Shown piece by piece: positions 54,339 through 62,444 of a DNA stretch of 64,000 nucleotides. The stretch covers positions 1 to 64,000 of the forward strand of contig QZDS01000019.1 of assembly GCA_009917455.1 (NCBI GenBank). Reading direction: 5' to 3'. The position numbers were made by a program, and so were the translations under genes. Position 1 is the stretch's first letter. Every line of letters begins with the position of its first letter. This DNA comes from a bacterium 1xD8-48. GTDB taxonomy: Bacteria; Bacillota; Clostridia; Lachnospirales; Lachnospiraceae. The notes under the pieces were generated by a model. The model was not told the DNA's origin and searched no databases. It worked only from the letters and a program-made list of their open reading frames with translations.

Positions 54339-55832
54339 ATGAAATTGAAAATCTGGAAGAGACTGGCGGCGGCAGGAGCCGCAATGGCAATGACGATTGG
54401 TCTTCTGGCAGGCTGCGGCGGCCAGGGGGCGGAGAAAAACGCAAACGGGGAAGAAATCGTGGAGCTTACCTGGTGGCAGATTGGCGACGCCCAGAAGGAC
54501 CAGGAGAGAGTGGTGGAAAAGGCCAACGAGTACATCGCGGAAAAGATTGGCGTTAAGCTGAAAATCAACACGGCGGGCTGGGGCGATTACGACCAGAAGA
54601 TGCAGGTGATTATCAACACCGGTGACGACTGGGATTTGTGCTTTACCTGTTCCTGGGCCAACAATTATCTGCAGAATGCAAACAAGGGCGCTTTTCTCGC
54701 GATAGACGAGTACATAAAGGATACGGAGATGTACAAAAATATTGACGAGCGTTTCTGGGAAGCGGCGCAGGTTCAGGGAAAAACCTACGGCGTTCCCTCC
54801 GAAAAGGAAATCGGAAGCATGCCCATGTGGGTGTTTACCAAAGAGTACGTTGACAAGTACAATGTTCCTGTAGACGAAATCCACAGTCTTGAGGATTTGG
54901 AGCCCTGGCTTAAGGTGATTAAGGAAAATGAGTCGGACGTGGTTCCCATGTATCTGACCAGCAGCTATTCCGCTCCCATTTACATGGACTTAATCCAGAA
55001 CCCTGTGGGAATCGAGTACGGAGACGAAACCCTTACGGTTAAGAACGTATTTGAAACGGAAAAAATGAAATCCACCCTTCAGACAATGAGAAAGTATTAT
55101 CTGGAAGGCTATATCAACAAGGACGCGGCCACCGCTTCCGACGACAAATCCGTGAAGCGTTTTGTGACAAAGGGAGACGGCCAGCCCTATGCGGAACTGG
55201 TATGGGGAAAGGACCTTGGCTACGAGGTGGTATCCACTCCGATTATGGACACCTATGTGACGAACCTTTCCGCCCGGGGCGCGCTCACTGCCATCAACGC
55301 GCAGACAAAGCACCCGGAAAAGGCGATTGAATTTCTGAATCTTCTCAACACCGACGAATATTTAAGGAATCTCTTAAACTACGGTATCGAGGGCGAGCAC
55401 TGGGATAAGGTGGAGGTTCCGGCGGACGAGGCCGCGGCCGCCGAAGGAAAGCCCTATGTTTACGGCAACAAAATCAGGCTGAACGAGGAAACCAGAAAGA
55501 ACTATTCCGTTTCCTACTGGGTGCAGGGCGGACTGTTCAACACCTACGTACTGGAAAACGAGCCGGTTGACAAGTGGGCTACCTTTAAGGAATTTAACGC
55601 ATCCTCTGTGGAAGCGCCGTCCTTTGGGTTCGACTTTGACCTTGAGCCTGTGAGCACGGAGGTTGCCGGGTTTGGAAACGTGCTTGACGAGTTCGGAAAA
55701 TCCCTCTACACAGGAAGCGTTGACCCTGACGAGTATCTCCCGAAGCTTCTGGAAAAACTGGAAGCCACAGGAATCGACAAGGTTATCGACGAAATGCAGA
55801 GACAGATTGACGAATGGAAAGAAACAAAATAA
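54339..55832 (+). CDS. ABC transporter substrate-binding lipoprotein
   Basis: A 497-residue solute-binding protein of the LipO-like group. The lipobox LAGC gives lipidated Cys26 after a basic and Ala-rich signal peptide. The binding domain begins at about residue 45 (EEIVELTWWQIGDAQKDQERV). AAGGAGAAG precedes the start. It closes the importer operon and is separated from the GH13 gene by a hairpin. The co-localised GH38 and GH13 enzymes suggest an alpha-linked gluco- or manno-oligosaccharide as ligand (inference). Confidence 0.9.
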   Translation: MKLKIWKRLAAAGAAMAMTIGLLAGCGGQGAEKNANGEEIVELTWWQIGDAQKDQERVVEKANEYIAEKIGVKLKINTAGWGDYDQKMQVIINTGDDWDLCFTCSWANNYLQNANKGAFLAIDEYIKDTEMYKNIDERFWEAAQVQGKTYGVPSEKEIGSMPMWVFTKEYVDKYNVPVDEIHSLEDLEPWLKVIKENESDVVPMYLTSSYSAPIYMDLIQNPVGIEYGDETLTVKNVFETEKMKSTLQTMRKYYLEGYINKDAATASDDKSVKRFVTKGDGQPYAELVWGKDLGYEVVSTPIMDTYVTNLSARGALTAINAQTKHPEKAIEFLNLLNTDEYLRNLLNYGIEGEHWDKVEVPADEAAAAEGKPYVYGNKIRLNEETRKNYSVSYWVQGGLFNTYVLENEPVDKWATFKEFNASSVEAPSFGFDFDLEPVSTEVAGFGNVLDEFGKSLYTGSVDPDEYLPKLLEKLEATGIDKVIDEMQRQIDEWKETK

Positions 55833-55853
55833 GTAACACTGTATTTTTAAATC

Positions 55854-55881
55854 AGGGGACAGCTTTTTGAAAGCGTCCCCT
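55854..55881 (+). terminator. Hairpin between lipoprotein and GH13 genes
   Basis: AGGGGAC/GTCCCCT with an inner GCTTT/AAAGC stem, 12 pairs with one bulged A and a 3-nt loop, followed by CTTTGG. The weak U-tract suggests partial termination, which would lower GH13 expression relative to the importer. Confidence 0.55.
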
Positions 55882-55908
55882 CTTTGGCATCAGAAAGGGA
55901 GGTTTTTT

Positions 55909-57867
55909 ATGGGGAAAAAGAATCACTGGCTGACTTACGACAGCACGGTAGGGGAGCTTTACGCAAGTCCGGTAGGGCATGACGCTCTGGCCAGGGTGCT
56001 GCTGCAGCTTGGACTGCCGGAAAAGACTGTCACAAACAGGGCGGTTTCCGGCATGAAGCTGCGGACGATTGCAGGGCTGACAAAAAAGCGGTTCGGGACG
56101 GACTTTTTTGACGCCCTGCTTCATCTGGTAAACAGCGAGAAGGACATACCTTATGCCTCAAAAGGGGCGGTTACCCCCAGGTGGTGGAAAGAGGCCGTTT
56201 TTTACCAGATTTACCCCCGCAGCTTTTGCGACAGCAACGGCGACGGAATCGGCGATTTGAAAGGAATTATCAGGAAGCTCCCCTACTTAAAGAAGCTTGG
56301 CGTGGACGCGCTGTGGCTTTCCCCCGTCTATGATTCTCCCAATGACGACAACGGCTACGACATCCGGGACTATGACAAAATCATGGAAGAATTCGGGAGC
56401 ATGGAGGACTTTGAAGAACTGCTTTCCCAGACGCACCGCAGAGGAATGCGGCTGATTATGGATTTGGTAATCAACCACACCTCCGACGAGCATGAATGGT
56501 ACAGGCAGGCAAAGAATCCGGATTCGCCTTACCGGGACTACTACTTTTTCCGTAAGGACGACGGGAGCCATACGCCGCCCAACAACTGGACATCTTTCTT
56601 TTCCGGCCCTGCATGGAGGTACGAGGAGGATTCTGAAAGCTGGGCGCTGCACCTTTTTTCCAAAAAGCAGATGGACTTAAACTGGGAGAACCCGAAGCTG
56701 CGGGAGGACGTCATCGCCATGATAAACCGCTGGCTGGATAAAGGGGTGGACGGGTTCCGCATGGACGTCATCAACTATATATCCAAGGAGGATGGCCTCC
56801 CCGACGGCAATGAAACCATCGGCAGTCTGATGGGATTTACGGGAATCGAGCATTATTATTACGGGCCGAAGCTTCACCAGTATTTACGGGAGATAAGGGA
56901 AAGGGCCTTTGCGCCTCACGACGCCTTTTCCGTGGGGGAGACGCCGGGACCGGGGATGAAAATGTGCCAGCTTCTGACCGGAGAGGAACGCCGGGAGCTG
57001 GATATGGCGTTTTCCTTTGACCATCTGGAAACGCCGGGACATGTGCGGTTCGAGGATTATGCGTACGATTTGAATTACTTCCGGGACTACATGACTGACT
57101 GGATGGAAAATTACGGAAACAATTGCTGGATGTCCCTTTTTTATAATAACCATGACAATCCCCGGATGATTAGCAAGGTGACGAAGGACAGCTCCCGTCA
57201 CACGGCGCTCTCGAAGCTCCTTGCGGTGATGCAGTTTACTTTGAAGGGAACGCCCTTTATCTTTCAGGGAGACGAGATGGGGCTTGCCAATTATGAGTTT
57301 ACCTCCATGGAGCAGATTACGGACGTGGAGGCAAAGGGCTATTATGCCGGGCATATAAAGACGGAGCCGGAGGAAAAAGTGTTCGCCGACATCCTTGCGG
57401 GGACGAGGGAGCATGCAAGGGTGCTTCTGCCCTGGAATAAGAAGCTGCCGTCCTGCCACGAGGGGCTTTATCAGAAGCCGAAAAAGGAAGTGTTTGCGGC
57501 CTACAGAAGGCTTCTTCGCCTGCGGCATGCGGAGAAGGCTTTCGTCTACGGGACTTTTCGGGTGCTCTGCAGAAGGAAGAACCGCTTTGTGTACGAGAGG
57601 GCGCTGGAGGGAAAGGTTTTTGTAATCGACTGCAATCTGGGGGAGAAGCCCTGTCGGGCATATCCTTTGAAGGGGAAGTGGAGGGTGGTGTATGATACGG
57701 CCTGGGGAAAAGATGCGGGCGGAAAGGACGGAAACGGAGCGGCTGCTGCCGGGGCTTTGGGTGGAGTCGGCATAGCGGAAAGAGGCGTTTCCGGCGCCGG
57801 AGGTGAAAGGCCGGCGGCGGGAAGAATGCTGCGGGGATATGCTGCGAGGATAGTGGAAAAGTTGTGA
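55909..57867 (+). CDS. GH13 alpha-glucosidase (oligo-1,6-glucosidase-like)
   Basis: About 652 residues. An N-terminal accessory domain (to residue ~85, TVGELYASPVGHDALARVLL) precedes the GH13 barrel. The barrel has region I DLVINHTSDEHEW, nucleophile Asp286 (GFRMDVINY), acid/base Glu344 (VGETPG) and the conserved HD416 (NNHDNPR). Spacing fits the GH13_31-type oligo-1,6- or alpha-glucosidases. The C-terminal beta domain ends in a long Gly/Ala-rich stretch, which is unusual. There is no signal peptide. ATG 55909 follows GGGAGG; an in-frame start at 55867 lies in the hairpin. It hydrolyses imported alpha-glucosides. Confidence 0.88.
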   Translation: MGKKNHWLTYDSTVGELYASPVGHDALARVLLQLGLPEKTVTNRAVSGMKLRTIAGLTKKRFGTDFFDALLHLVNSEKDIPYASKGAVTPRWWKEAVFYQIYPRSFCDSNGDGIGDLKGIIRKLPYLKKLGVDALWLSPVYDSPNDDNGYDIRDYDKIMEEFGSMEDFEELLSQTHRRGMRLIMDLVINHTSDEHEWYRQAKNPDSPYRDYYFFRKDDGSHTPPNNWTSFFSGPAWRYEEDSESWALHLFSKKQMDLNWENPKLREDVIAMINRWLDKGVDGFRMDVINYISKEDGLPDGNETIGSLMGFTGIEHYYYGPKLHQYLREIRERAFAPHDAFSVGETPGPGMKMCQLLTGEERRELDMAFSFDHLETPGHVRFEDYAYDLNYFRDYMTDWMENYGNNCWMSLFYNNHDNPRMISKVTKDSSRHTALSKLLAVMQFTLKGTPFIFQGDEMGLANYEFTSMEQITDVEAKGYYAGHIKTEPEEKVFADILAGTREHARVLLPWNKKLPSCHEGLYQKPKKEVFAAYRRLLRLRHAEKAFVYGTFRVLCRRKNRFVYERALEGKVFVIDCNLGEKPCRAYPLKGKWRVVYDTAWGKDAGGKDGNGAAAAGALGGVGIAERGVSGAGGERPAAGRMLRGYAARIVEKL

Positions 57868-58043
57868 TACATAAAGCACCAAAAGCACAGAATGAAAGGT
57901 TATTCCCGCACGCCGGGCTCCGTGTTACAGTTTTATCAGAGAAACTTACGAAGGAGGAAGGGTGATGGGGATTGTCTCAGTTTTCCGTCTCCGCAAACAT
58001 GAATCTGACTCCATACCCTGTACAAGATTATATTCAAGTATTT
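57868..58043. other. Intergenic region before the toxin-antitoxin cassette
   Basis: No supported gene. A strong AAGGAGGAAGG at about 57953-57961 precedes ATG 57965, which opens a 27-codon frame ending in the distal operator. It may be the 5' remnant of a gene cut off by insertion of the AT-rich cassette. There is no terminator hairpin for the GH13 gene that I can recognise. Confidence 0.3.
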
Positions 58044-58061
58044 TATAGCAAATTTGTTATT
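58044..58061. promoter_or_regulatory. Distal operator of the higBA-like module
   Basis: TATAGCAAATTTGTTATT, an imperfect copy of the palindrome centred 25 bp downstream. It lies just upstream of the -35 box. Confidence 0.6.
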
Positions 58062-58088
58062 GAAAGATTATAGCAAATTTGCTATAAT
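58060..58088 (+). promoter_or_regulatory. Promoter of the higBA-NERD operon
   Basis: TTGAAA (58060-58065), 17 bp, TATAAT (58083-58088). The spacer and -10 box coincide with a 22-bp palindrome, so a repressor bound there would exclude RNA polymerase. Confidence 0.8.
58067..58088. promoter_or_regulatory. Proximal operator, perfect 22-bp palindrome
   Basis: A perfect inverted repeat centred on TAGCAAATTTGCTA, spanning spacer and -10 box. This is the expected site for the HigA-like antitoxin, which commonly represses its own operon with toxin help. Confidence 0.75.
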
Positions 58089-58109
58089 TTTTTTGAGAAA
58101 GGTAATACT

Positions 58110-58469
58110 ATGTACGAAATTGAATTTTATGAAGACAAAAATGGAAAGTCTGAAGTAGCTGACTATATTAAAAAATTAAATACCAAAGCTGCCACAAGTA
58201 AAGAATGTCGAGTCAATTTCAATAAAATTGTGGCATATATGGATATGCTTGAGGAGTTGGGAACAAGGGTTGGCGAGCCAGTGACAAAACATCTGGACGG
58301 CGAAATCTGGGAGTTGCGGCCATTAAAAAACAGATTCCTGTACGCGTACTATAAAGACAGCAGGTTTATTATACTGCACCATTTTATCAAAAAAACACAA
58401 AAAACGCCAAAACATGAAATAGAACAGGCTAAAAGAAATTTGAAAGATTATTTGGAAAGGAATAACTAA
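58110..58469 (+). CDS. higB: HigB/RelE-like toxin (phage Gp49-like family)
   Basis: A 119-residue toxin of the RelE/HigB superfamily. DGEIWELRPLKNRFLYAYY and FIILHHFIKKTQKTPKHEIEQAKR are hallmark stretches, with His/Lys residues that in relatives form the mRNA-cleaving site. It lies 1 bp before the antitoxin gene, in the toxin-first order usual for higBA. AAAGG precedes the start. The gene is clearly more AT-rich than the sugar-use genes around it, suggesting transfer. Confidence 0.87.
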   Translation: MYEIEFYEDKNGKSEVADYIKKLNTKAATSKECRVNFNKIVAYMDMLEELGTRVGEPVTKHLDGEIWELRPLKNRFLYAYYKDSRFIILHHFIKKTQKTPKHEIEQAKRNLKDYLERNN

Positions 58470-58470
58470 T

Positions 58471-58746
58471 ATGATTACATGGAAGGAATTAAAAAATGAT
58501 TTGTCTGTCAACCAGGAGAATCAAAATGCTATCGAGCTGGAAAAAGACTTAATTCGTACAATGGTAGCTATTCGTGAAGAAAAGGGACTTACACAGACCC
58601 AATTGGCTGAAATATGCAATGTCAAACAGCCTGTCATTGCGCGGATGGAATCTTCTGTCCATTCTCCGCAGATTGACAGTCTTTTGAAGATTTTAACTCC
58701 TCTGGGATACACTTTACAGATTGTACCTATAGGTAAAGAGCGATAA
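58471..58746 (+). CDS. higA: HigA-like XRE family antitoxin
   Basis: A 91-residue protein with one XRE helix-turn-helix (about residues 30-85; EEKGLTQTQLAEICNVKQPVIARMESSVHSPQIDSLLKIL). It neutralises the upstream toxin and probably represses the operon by binding the two palindromes at 58044-58088. The stop is 13 bp before the NERD gene, which has its own AAGGAGG. Confidence 0.88.
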   Translation: MITWKELKNDLSVNQENQNAIELEKDLIRTMVAIREEKGLTQTQLAEICNVKQPVIARMESSVHSPQIDSLLKILTPLGYTLQIVPIGKER

Positions 58747-58759
58747 TAAGGAGGCGTTT

Positions 58760-59518
58760 ATGATACTACTATTTTTAGCAGCACTCATTCTGGCAGCAGC
58801 GATTACTGTCTTTTTGCTACAGAAAATGAGTTATGAGAAAACAGATTATTATACCCAGACAAAAAATTCTTACATAAGTATGATATTAGATAAAGGGCGT
58901 CTGGGCGAATTTTATACCTATAAATATCTGAAGCCTCTCAAAGGGCACAAGCGGTATTTGTTTAATCTGTACCTGCCAAAGGAAAACGGAGAAACCACGG
59001 AGGTGGACGTTATTCTTCTGCATGAATCCGGTATCTATGTGTTTGAGTCCAAGAATTACAGCGGATGGATTTTCGGGACGGAATCCCAGCAATACTGGAC
59101 ACAGACCTTGCAGGCAGGGAAAGGTTCTTCACAGAAAAACCGGTTTTTCAATCCGATTATTCAAAATAAGGTGCATTTGAAATGGCTTCAAAGCTTTCTG
59201 ATGGACAAGACACTGCCCTTTTACTCCTATATTGTGTTCAGTGAACGCTGTACCTTAAAGGACATTAAGCTGACAAGTGGAACCCATCATGTGATTAAGC
59301 GGTATGATATTCTTGACGCTGTCCGCCAAAATGCAGGAAAGGCCGGTGTGCGCCTGTCAAAGGAGAAAATTGACGCTTTATATCAAAAGCTCTACCCGCT
59401 GACGCAGGCGGACAATGCAAAAAAGATGGCGCATATTCAGAATATCAAAAATAAACAGCAGGAAGCCGGAACAGGAAGGGAAACCGCCGGTGCACGAAGG
59501 GCAGGAGGGCGACGATAA
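58760..59518 (+). CDS. NERD domain protein with N-terminal membrane helix
   Basis: A 252-residue protein. An N-terminal helix (LLFLAALILAAAITVFLL) is followed by a nuclease-related domain: GRLGEFYTYKYLKPL, EVDVILLHESGIYVFESKNYSGWIFG (the D...ExK core) and NPIIQNKVHLKWLQ. NERD domains belong to the restriction-endonuclease-like superfamily and their activity is mostly untested. The C-terminal ~40 residues are charged (MAHIQNIKNKQQEAGTGRE). AAGGAGG lies 6 nt before the ATG, and the gap to the antitoxin gene is 13 bp, so it is part of the toxin-antitoxin operon. Confidence 0.83.
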   Translation: MILLFLAALILAAAITVFLLQKMSYEKTDYYTQTKNSYISMILDKGRLGEFYTYKYLKPLKGHKRYLFNLYLPKENGETTEVDVILLHESGIYVFESKNYSGWIFGTESQQYWTQTLQAGKGSSQKNRFFNPIIQNKVHLKWLQSFLMDKTLPFYSYIVFSERCTLKDIKLTSGTHHVIKRYDILDAVRQNAGKAGVRLSKEKIDALYQKLYPLTQADNAKKMAHIQNIKNKQQEAGTGRETAGARRAGGRR

Positions 59519-59549
59519 AGGAAATTAGAAAAACAGTATTTTTTTAGGT

Positions 59550-59585
59550 AAATTTATTGATAAATTTATTGATAATTTAATTGAT
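59550..59585 (+). repeat. Three 12-bp tandem repeats upstream of the antitoxin gene
   Basis: AAATTTATTGAT twice (59550-59561, 59562-59573) and AATTTAATTGAT (59574-59585). The last copy overlaps the -35 box TTGATT, so the array may be the binding site of the Phd-like antitoxin. Confidence 0.6.
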
Positions 59586-59609
59586 TCTATTTCTGAATAT
59601 GTATATAAT
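59581..59609 (+). promoter_or_regulatory. Promoter of the Phd/RelE-like operon
   Basis: TTGATT (59581-59586), 17 bp, TATAAT (59604-59609), 40 bp before the start codon. Confidence 0.75.
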
Positions 59610-59649
59610 ATAAACAGATGCAAAATGATTTTTTATGGAGAAAAATGTT

Positions 59650-59976
59650 ATGAGTGAAATGTCTGTGATGGGAATTATGAATTCAATTGTACCGATTACC
59701 CGATTTAACAAAGGGGAAGCCAACCGTATTTTTGATGAGGTGGAATCCAGCGGAACAAAAATTGTGATGAAGAACAATCGTCCGGCGTGTATTCTTATGT
59801 CCCCCGGCAGATATGAAGCATTGATGGAAATGCTTTCTGATTATGTTTTACTTGAAGAAGCGGAGAGCAGAATGGCGCATTCCAATCCAGATGAAATTCT
59901 CTCCCAGGAGGAAGTTATGGAATTACTTAGCATCACAGAAGAAGCCTTGAACGATGTGGAAGTTGAAATAGAGTGA
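59650..59976 (+). CDS. Phd/YefM family antitoxin
   Basis: A 108-residue antitoxin. The N-terminal Phd/YefM DNA-binding fold (VPITRFNKGEANRIFDEVESSGTKIVMKNNRPACILMSPGRYEALME) is followed by an acidic C-terminal tail (EEALNDVEVEIE) that would wrap the toxin. ATG 59650 is preferred because GGAG lies 9 nt before it; ATG 59635 would include that site. The stop overlaps the start region of the toxin gene. Confidence 0.87.
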   Translation: MSEMSVMGIMNSIVPITRFNKGEANRIFDEVESSGTKIVMKNNRPACILMSPGRYEALMEMLSDYVLLEEAESRMAHSNPDEILSQEEVMELLSITEEALNDVEVEIE

Positions 59977-60317
59977 GAAGTCTGCTAATGAAATGGGAAA
60001 TAGAATATTTTAAGGAGGCTCTGAGGGATTTAAAACGGTTAGACCCGTATAATCGGAAGATGATTTTGAAAGCAATAGATAAAGTTGCGGAACGTCCGCT
60101 TCCGCCACCGGACGGGATTGGAAACCCCCTTGGAAACCATACGGGCTCCAGGCTTAGCGGCTACTATAAAATCAAATTGAAGAACCTGGGATACAGGGTG
60201 GTTTATCAATTGATTACAGAAGGAAGGATTATGAAAATCGTTGTAATCTCGGTACGGGATGATGAGGCAGTTTATAAAGAAGCGGAGCGGAGATTATATG
60301 GTCTGGCGTTAAAGTAG
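59973..60317 (+). CDS. RelE/ParE family toxin
   Basis: A 114-residue protein with the RelE/ParE fold: WEIEYFKEALRDLKRLDPYNR at the N-terminus, PLGNHTGSRLSGYYKIKLKNLGYRVVYQL in the middle and IVVISVRDDEAVYKEAERR at the end. Tyr and Arg residues near the end match RNA-cleaving relatives. A GTG start at 59973 overlaps the antitoxin stop (4-bp overlap); ATG 59988 (MKWEIEYF) is closer to the length of relatives. The pair forms a second toxin-antitoxin module next to the higBA operon. Confidence 0.86.
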   Translation: MRSLLMKWEIEYFKEALRDLKRLDPYNRKMILKAIDKVAERPLPPPDGIGNPLGNHTGSRLSGYYKIKLKNLGYRVVYQLITEGRIMKIVVISVRDDEAVYKEAERRLYGLALK

Positions 60318-60366
60318 CACGAGAAGCGGAAAACATTAGCGAAAGCAAAAACAGGAGGACACACTC

Positions 60367-61290
60367 ATGAACCAGAAGGATTTCTTATTCTTCCAGAGGC
60401 TGTCAAAGCCGGAAGGAAAAATTGACGTTGTACTGGACACGGACACCTACAACGAGATTGACGACCAGTTTGCGCTGGCGTATATGCTTTGCCGGAAGGA
60501 CAGAATAAACTTAAAATCAATCTGCGCGGCGCCTTTTCACAATGCCAAATCCGACAATCCGGCGGACGGGATGGAGAAAAGCTTTCAGGAAATCCACCAT
60601 ATTCTGAAACTGATGGGAAAAGAAGAATATGCCGGGCAGGTGTACCGGGGCTCCACGGAATGGCTTTCTGACGAGGAAACGCCTCTGTGCTCCGAGGCGG
60701 CGGAAAAGCTGGCGGAGCTTGCCGTAGGATATTCACCGGAGAAGCCGCTGTATATAGTGGCAATCGGGGCAATCACCAATGTGGCCTCCGCGTTGCTCTT
60801 AAAGCCGGAAATCACAGACAGGATTGTGATAGTATGGCTTGGCGGAAACGCCCATCACTGGCCGGATAATATGGAGTTCAACTGCGGTCAGGACGTGGCT
60901 GCGGCAAGAGTGGTATTCGGCAGCGGAGCGGCGGTGGTGCAGCTTCCCTGCGCCGGGGTGGTGTCCGCTTTTAAGACGACTGCCGGAGAGCTGGAAATGT
61001 TTCTGCGCGGGAAAAACAGGCTGTGCGATTATCTGGTGGATATCGTGGAGAGGGACGGCGCAGCGGAAAGCCCGTACAAAACCTGGTCAAGGGTGATTTG
61101 GGATGTAACTGCGGTGGGATGGCTTCTGGAGGAGGATTTCATGAAAGACAGGCTGGTTCCCAGCCCGATTCCCCAGTACGACCATCACTACAGCTTTGAC
61201 CCTGACAGGCATTTTATACGCTATGTGTACTGGATTAACAGGGACGCTCTTTTTGAGGACCTGTTTGAGAAGCTGGCACAGGCGGAATGA
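60367..61290 (+). CDS. Inosine-uridine nucleoside hydrolase family protein
   Basis: A 307-residue enzyme. The calcium-binding cluster DTDTYNEIDDQ is at residues 24-34 (compare DxDxxxDD), with GAITNVASALLL near the middle and the later ligand-binding stretch NMEFNCGQDVAAARVVF. It cleaves the N-glycosidic bond of nucleosides to ribose and base. AGGAGG lies 8 nt before the ATG. It stands alone on the plus strand after the toxin-antitoxin cassette, with a hairpin after its end. Other members act on nucleoside-like sugars, so the exact substrate is uncertain. Confidence 0.85.
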   Translation: MNQKDFLFFQRLSKPEGKIDVVLDTDTYNEIDDQFALAYMLCRKDRINLKSICAAPFHNAKSDNPADGMEKSFQEIHHILKLMGKEEYAGQVYRGSTEWLSDEETPLCSEAAEKLAELAVGYSPEKPLYIVAIGAITNVASALLLKPEITDRIVIVWLGGNAHHWPDNMEFNCGQDVAAARVVFGSGAAVVQLPCAGVVSAFKTTAGELEMFLRGKNRLCDYLVDIVERDGAAESPYKTWSRVIWDVTAVGWLLEEDFMKDRLVPSPIPQYDHHYSFDPDRHFIRYVYWINRDALFEDLFEKLAQAE

Positions 61291-61335
61291 CGATATTTGA
61301 AACTGGAAATTGAAAAATTGTATATCCTGTGGTAC

Positions 61336-61378
61336 AAATGTGGCAGATTTGGAATTTGATTCTGAATCTGCCACATTT
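61336..61378. terminator. Hairpin between convergent genes
   Basis: AAATGTGGCAGATT (61336-61349) and AATCTGCCACATTT (61365-61378) form a perfect 14-bp stem with a 15-nt loop. It lies between the nucleoside hydrolase and the minus-strand flippase gene and likely ends both transcripts. Confidence 0.6.
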
Positions 61379-61406
61379 GGTATATCCGGCGGGATATGGT
61401 ATGGAG

Positions 61407-62444
61407 TCACCCGTTATGTCGGAAAACCCGCCTCCCGGCCAGCCAAATCCCGCCTGCTGCCGCCGGACAGACCCATGTGGCAAAACGGAAAAGCAGGATT
61501 CCCGGAAGCACTGTCCGGTAATCGGCAAAGGGGGCGAAGAATAAAAGGAAGACAAATTCCAGAGATACCGCGCCTGAGGGTGCAGGGATAACTCCGGCCA
61601 GCATGAAGGCCGCCGCCATGAGCGCCAGGCACTCGCCGGTCGTCAAAGCCGTTTTTCCCGAAAGAAAGCAGGTCGGAATACAGTAGAACAGGATGAGCTT
61701 GCCGGTCTGCAGGCATATAACGCCGGCCATTTTCTTTTTCTGAAGAAGAATGCGCTTTCCCGACTGGCTCAGAAGAATAATCTGTTCCTCCCATTTGCGG
61801 AAGAGCTCCGTTTTTGACGGTATTTTATCTCTCAGCCGGCCGAGGAGCCAAAGGGCGGTCCTCGCCAGCTTCGGGGACAGGGCAAGGCACAGGATAAAGG
61901 CAATCACAAGCACGGTTATCAGGCATCCTGCGCCCATAAAAGGGAGATATTGCCTGCACAGTCCGCGGGTGCTTTCCTTTTGGAAAAGAACAAGGAAGCC
62001 GGAGACGCCCAGCAGCATGACTGCGCACCTTTTCATTACATACTGAATCATCGTCAGAGTCGTTGCTTTTCCCGGCTCTATTTTTTCTTTCGTCAGATAA
62101 TGGATTTCCGCAATGCCCGAGCCGTTTCCCAAGGTGGTGAGACGGTAGAATTCACAGACAAAAGCGATGAAGACGCAGTCGGTTCTTCTGACGTGGGAAG
62201 CCACTGTCTCTGTCATACGGAAAATGGTCATTCCCTCCAGAAGATATCCCGAAAGGGCGAGCAGGATGGCGGCTCCGAGCTCCTTCCATGTAACCAGCCG
62301 GATTCCCTTAAGGATGTCCAGAAGGGAATCCCTGTAAAAAAGTAAGGAGAGGACAAGCAGTATCAGCAGAGCCGTCCGCAGCAGCATTTTCCGGCTACAG
62401 AGCCCCTTTTTATCAGTCTTTTGTTTTTGGCTTATAGTTTTCAT
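61407..62444 (-). CDS. YbhN/LPG-synthase-TM family membrane protein
   Basis: About 345 residues with seven or eight predicted membrane helices (ALLILLVLSLLFYRDSLLDIL, ITVLVIAFILCLALSP and others) and the pattern EFYRLTTLGNGSGIAEIHYL near residue 105, matching the lysylphosphatidylglycerol synthase membrane domain (UPF0104/YbhN). It lacks the synthase domain, so it is probably a lipid flippase-like protein. I start it at ATG 62444; the frame is open further upstream but that part overlaps the radical SAM gene. The overlap is about 32 bp, implying co-translation with that gene. Confidence 0.8.
   Translation of the reverse strand: MKTISQKQKTDKKGLCSRKMLLRTALLILLVLSLLFYRDSLLDILKGIRLVTWKELGAAILLALSGYLLEGMTIFRMTETVASHVRRTDCVFIAFVCEFYRLTTLGNGSGIAEIHYLTKEKIEPGKATTLTMIQYVMKRCAVMLLGVSGFLVLFQKESTRGLCRQYLPFMGAGCLITVLVIAFILCLALSPKLARTALWLLGRLRDKIPSKTELFRKWEEQIILLSQSGKRILLQKKKMAGVICLQTGKLILFYCIPTCFLSGKTALTTGECLALMAAAFMLAGVIPAPSGAVSLEFVFLLFFAPFADYRTVLPGILLFRFATWVCPAAAGGIWLAGRRVFRHNG

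Noticed and set aside
57965-58048. 27-codon frame behind a strong Shine-Dalgarno before the toxin-antitoxin cassette
   Set aside because: Too short, no recognisable family, and it ends inside an operator; kept only as a note on a possible gene remnant.
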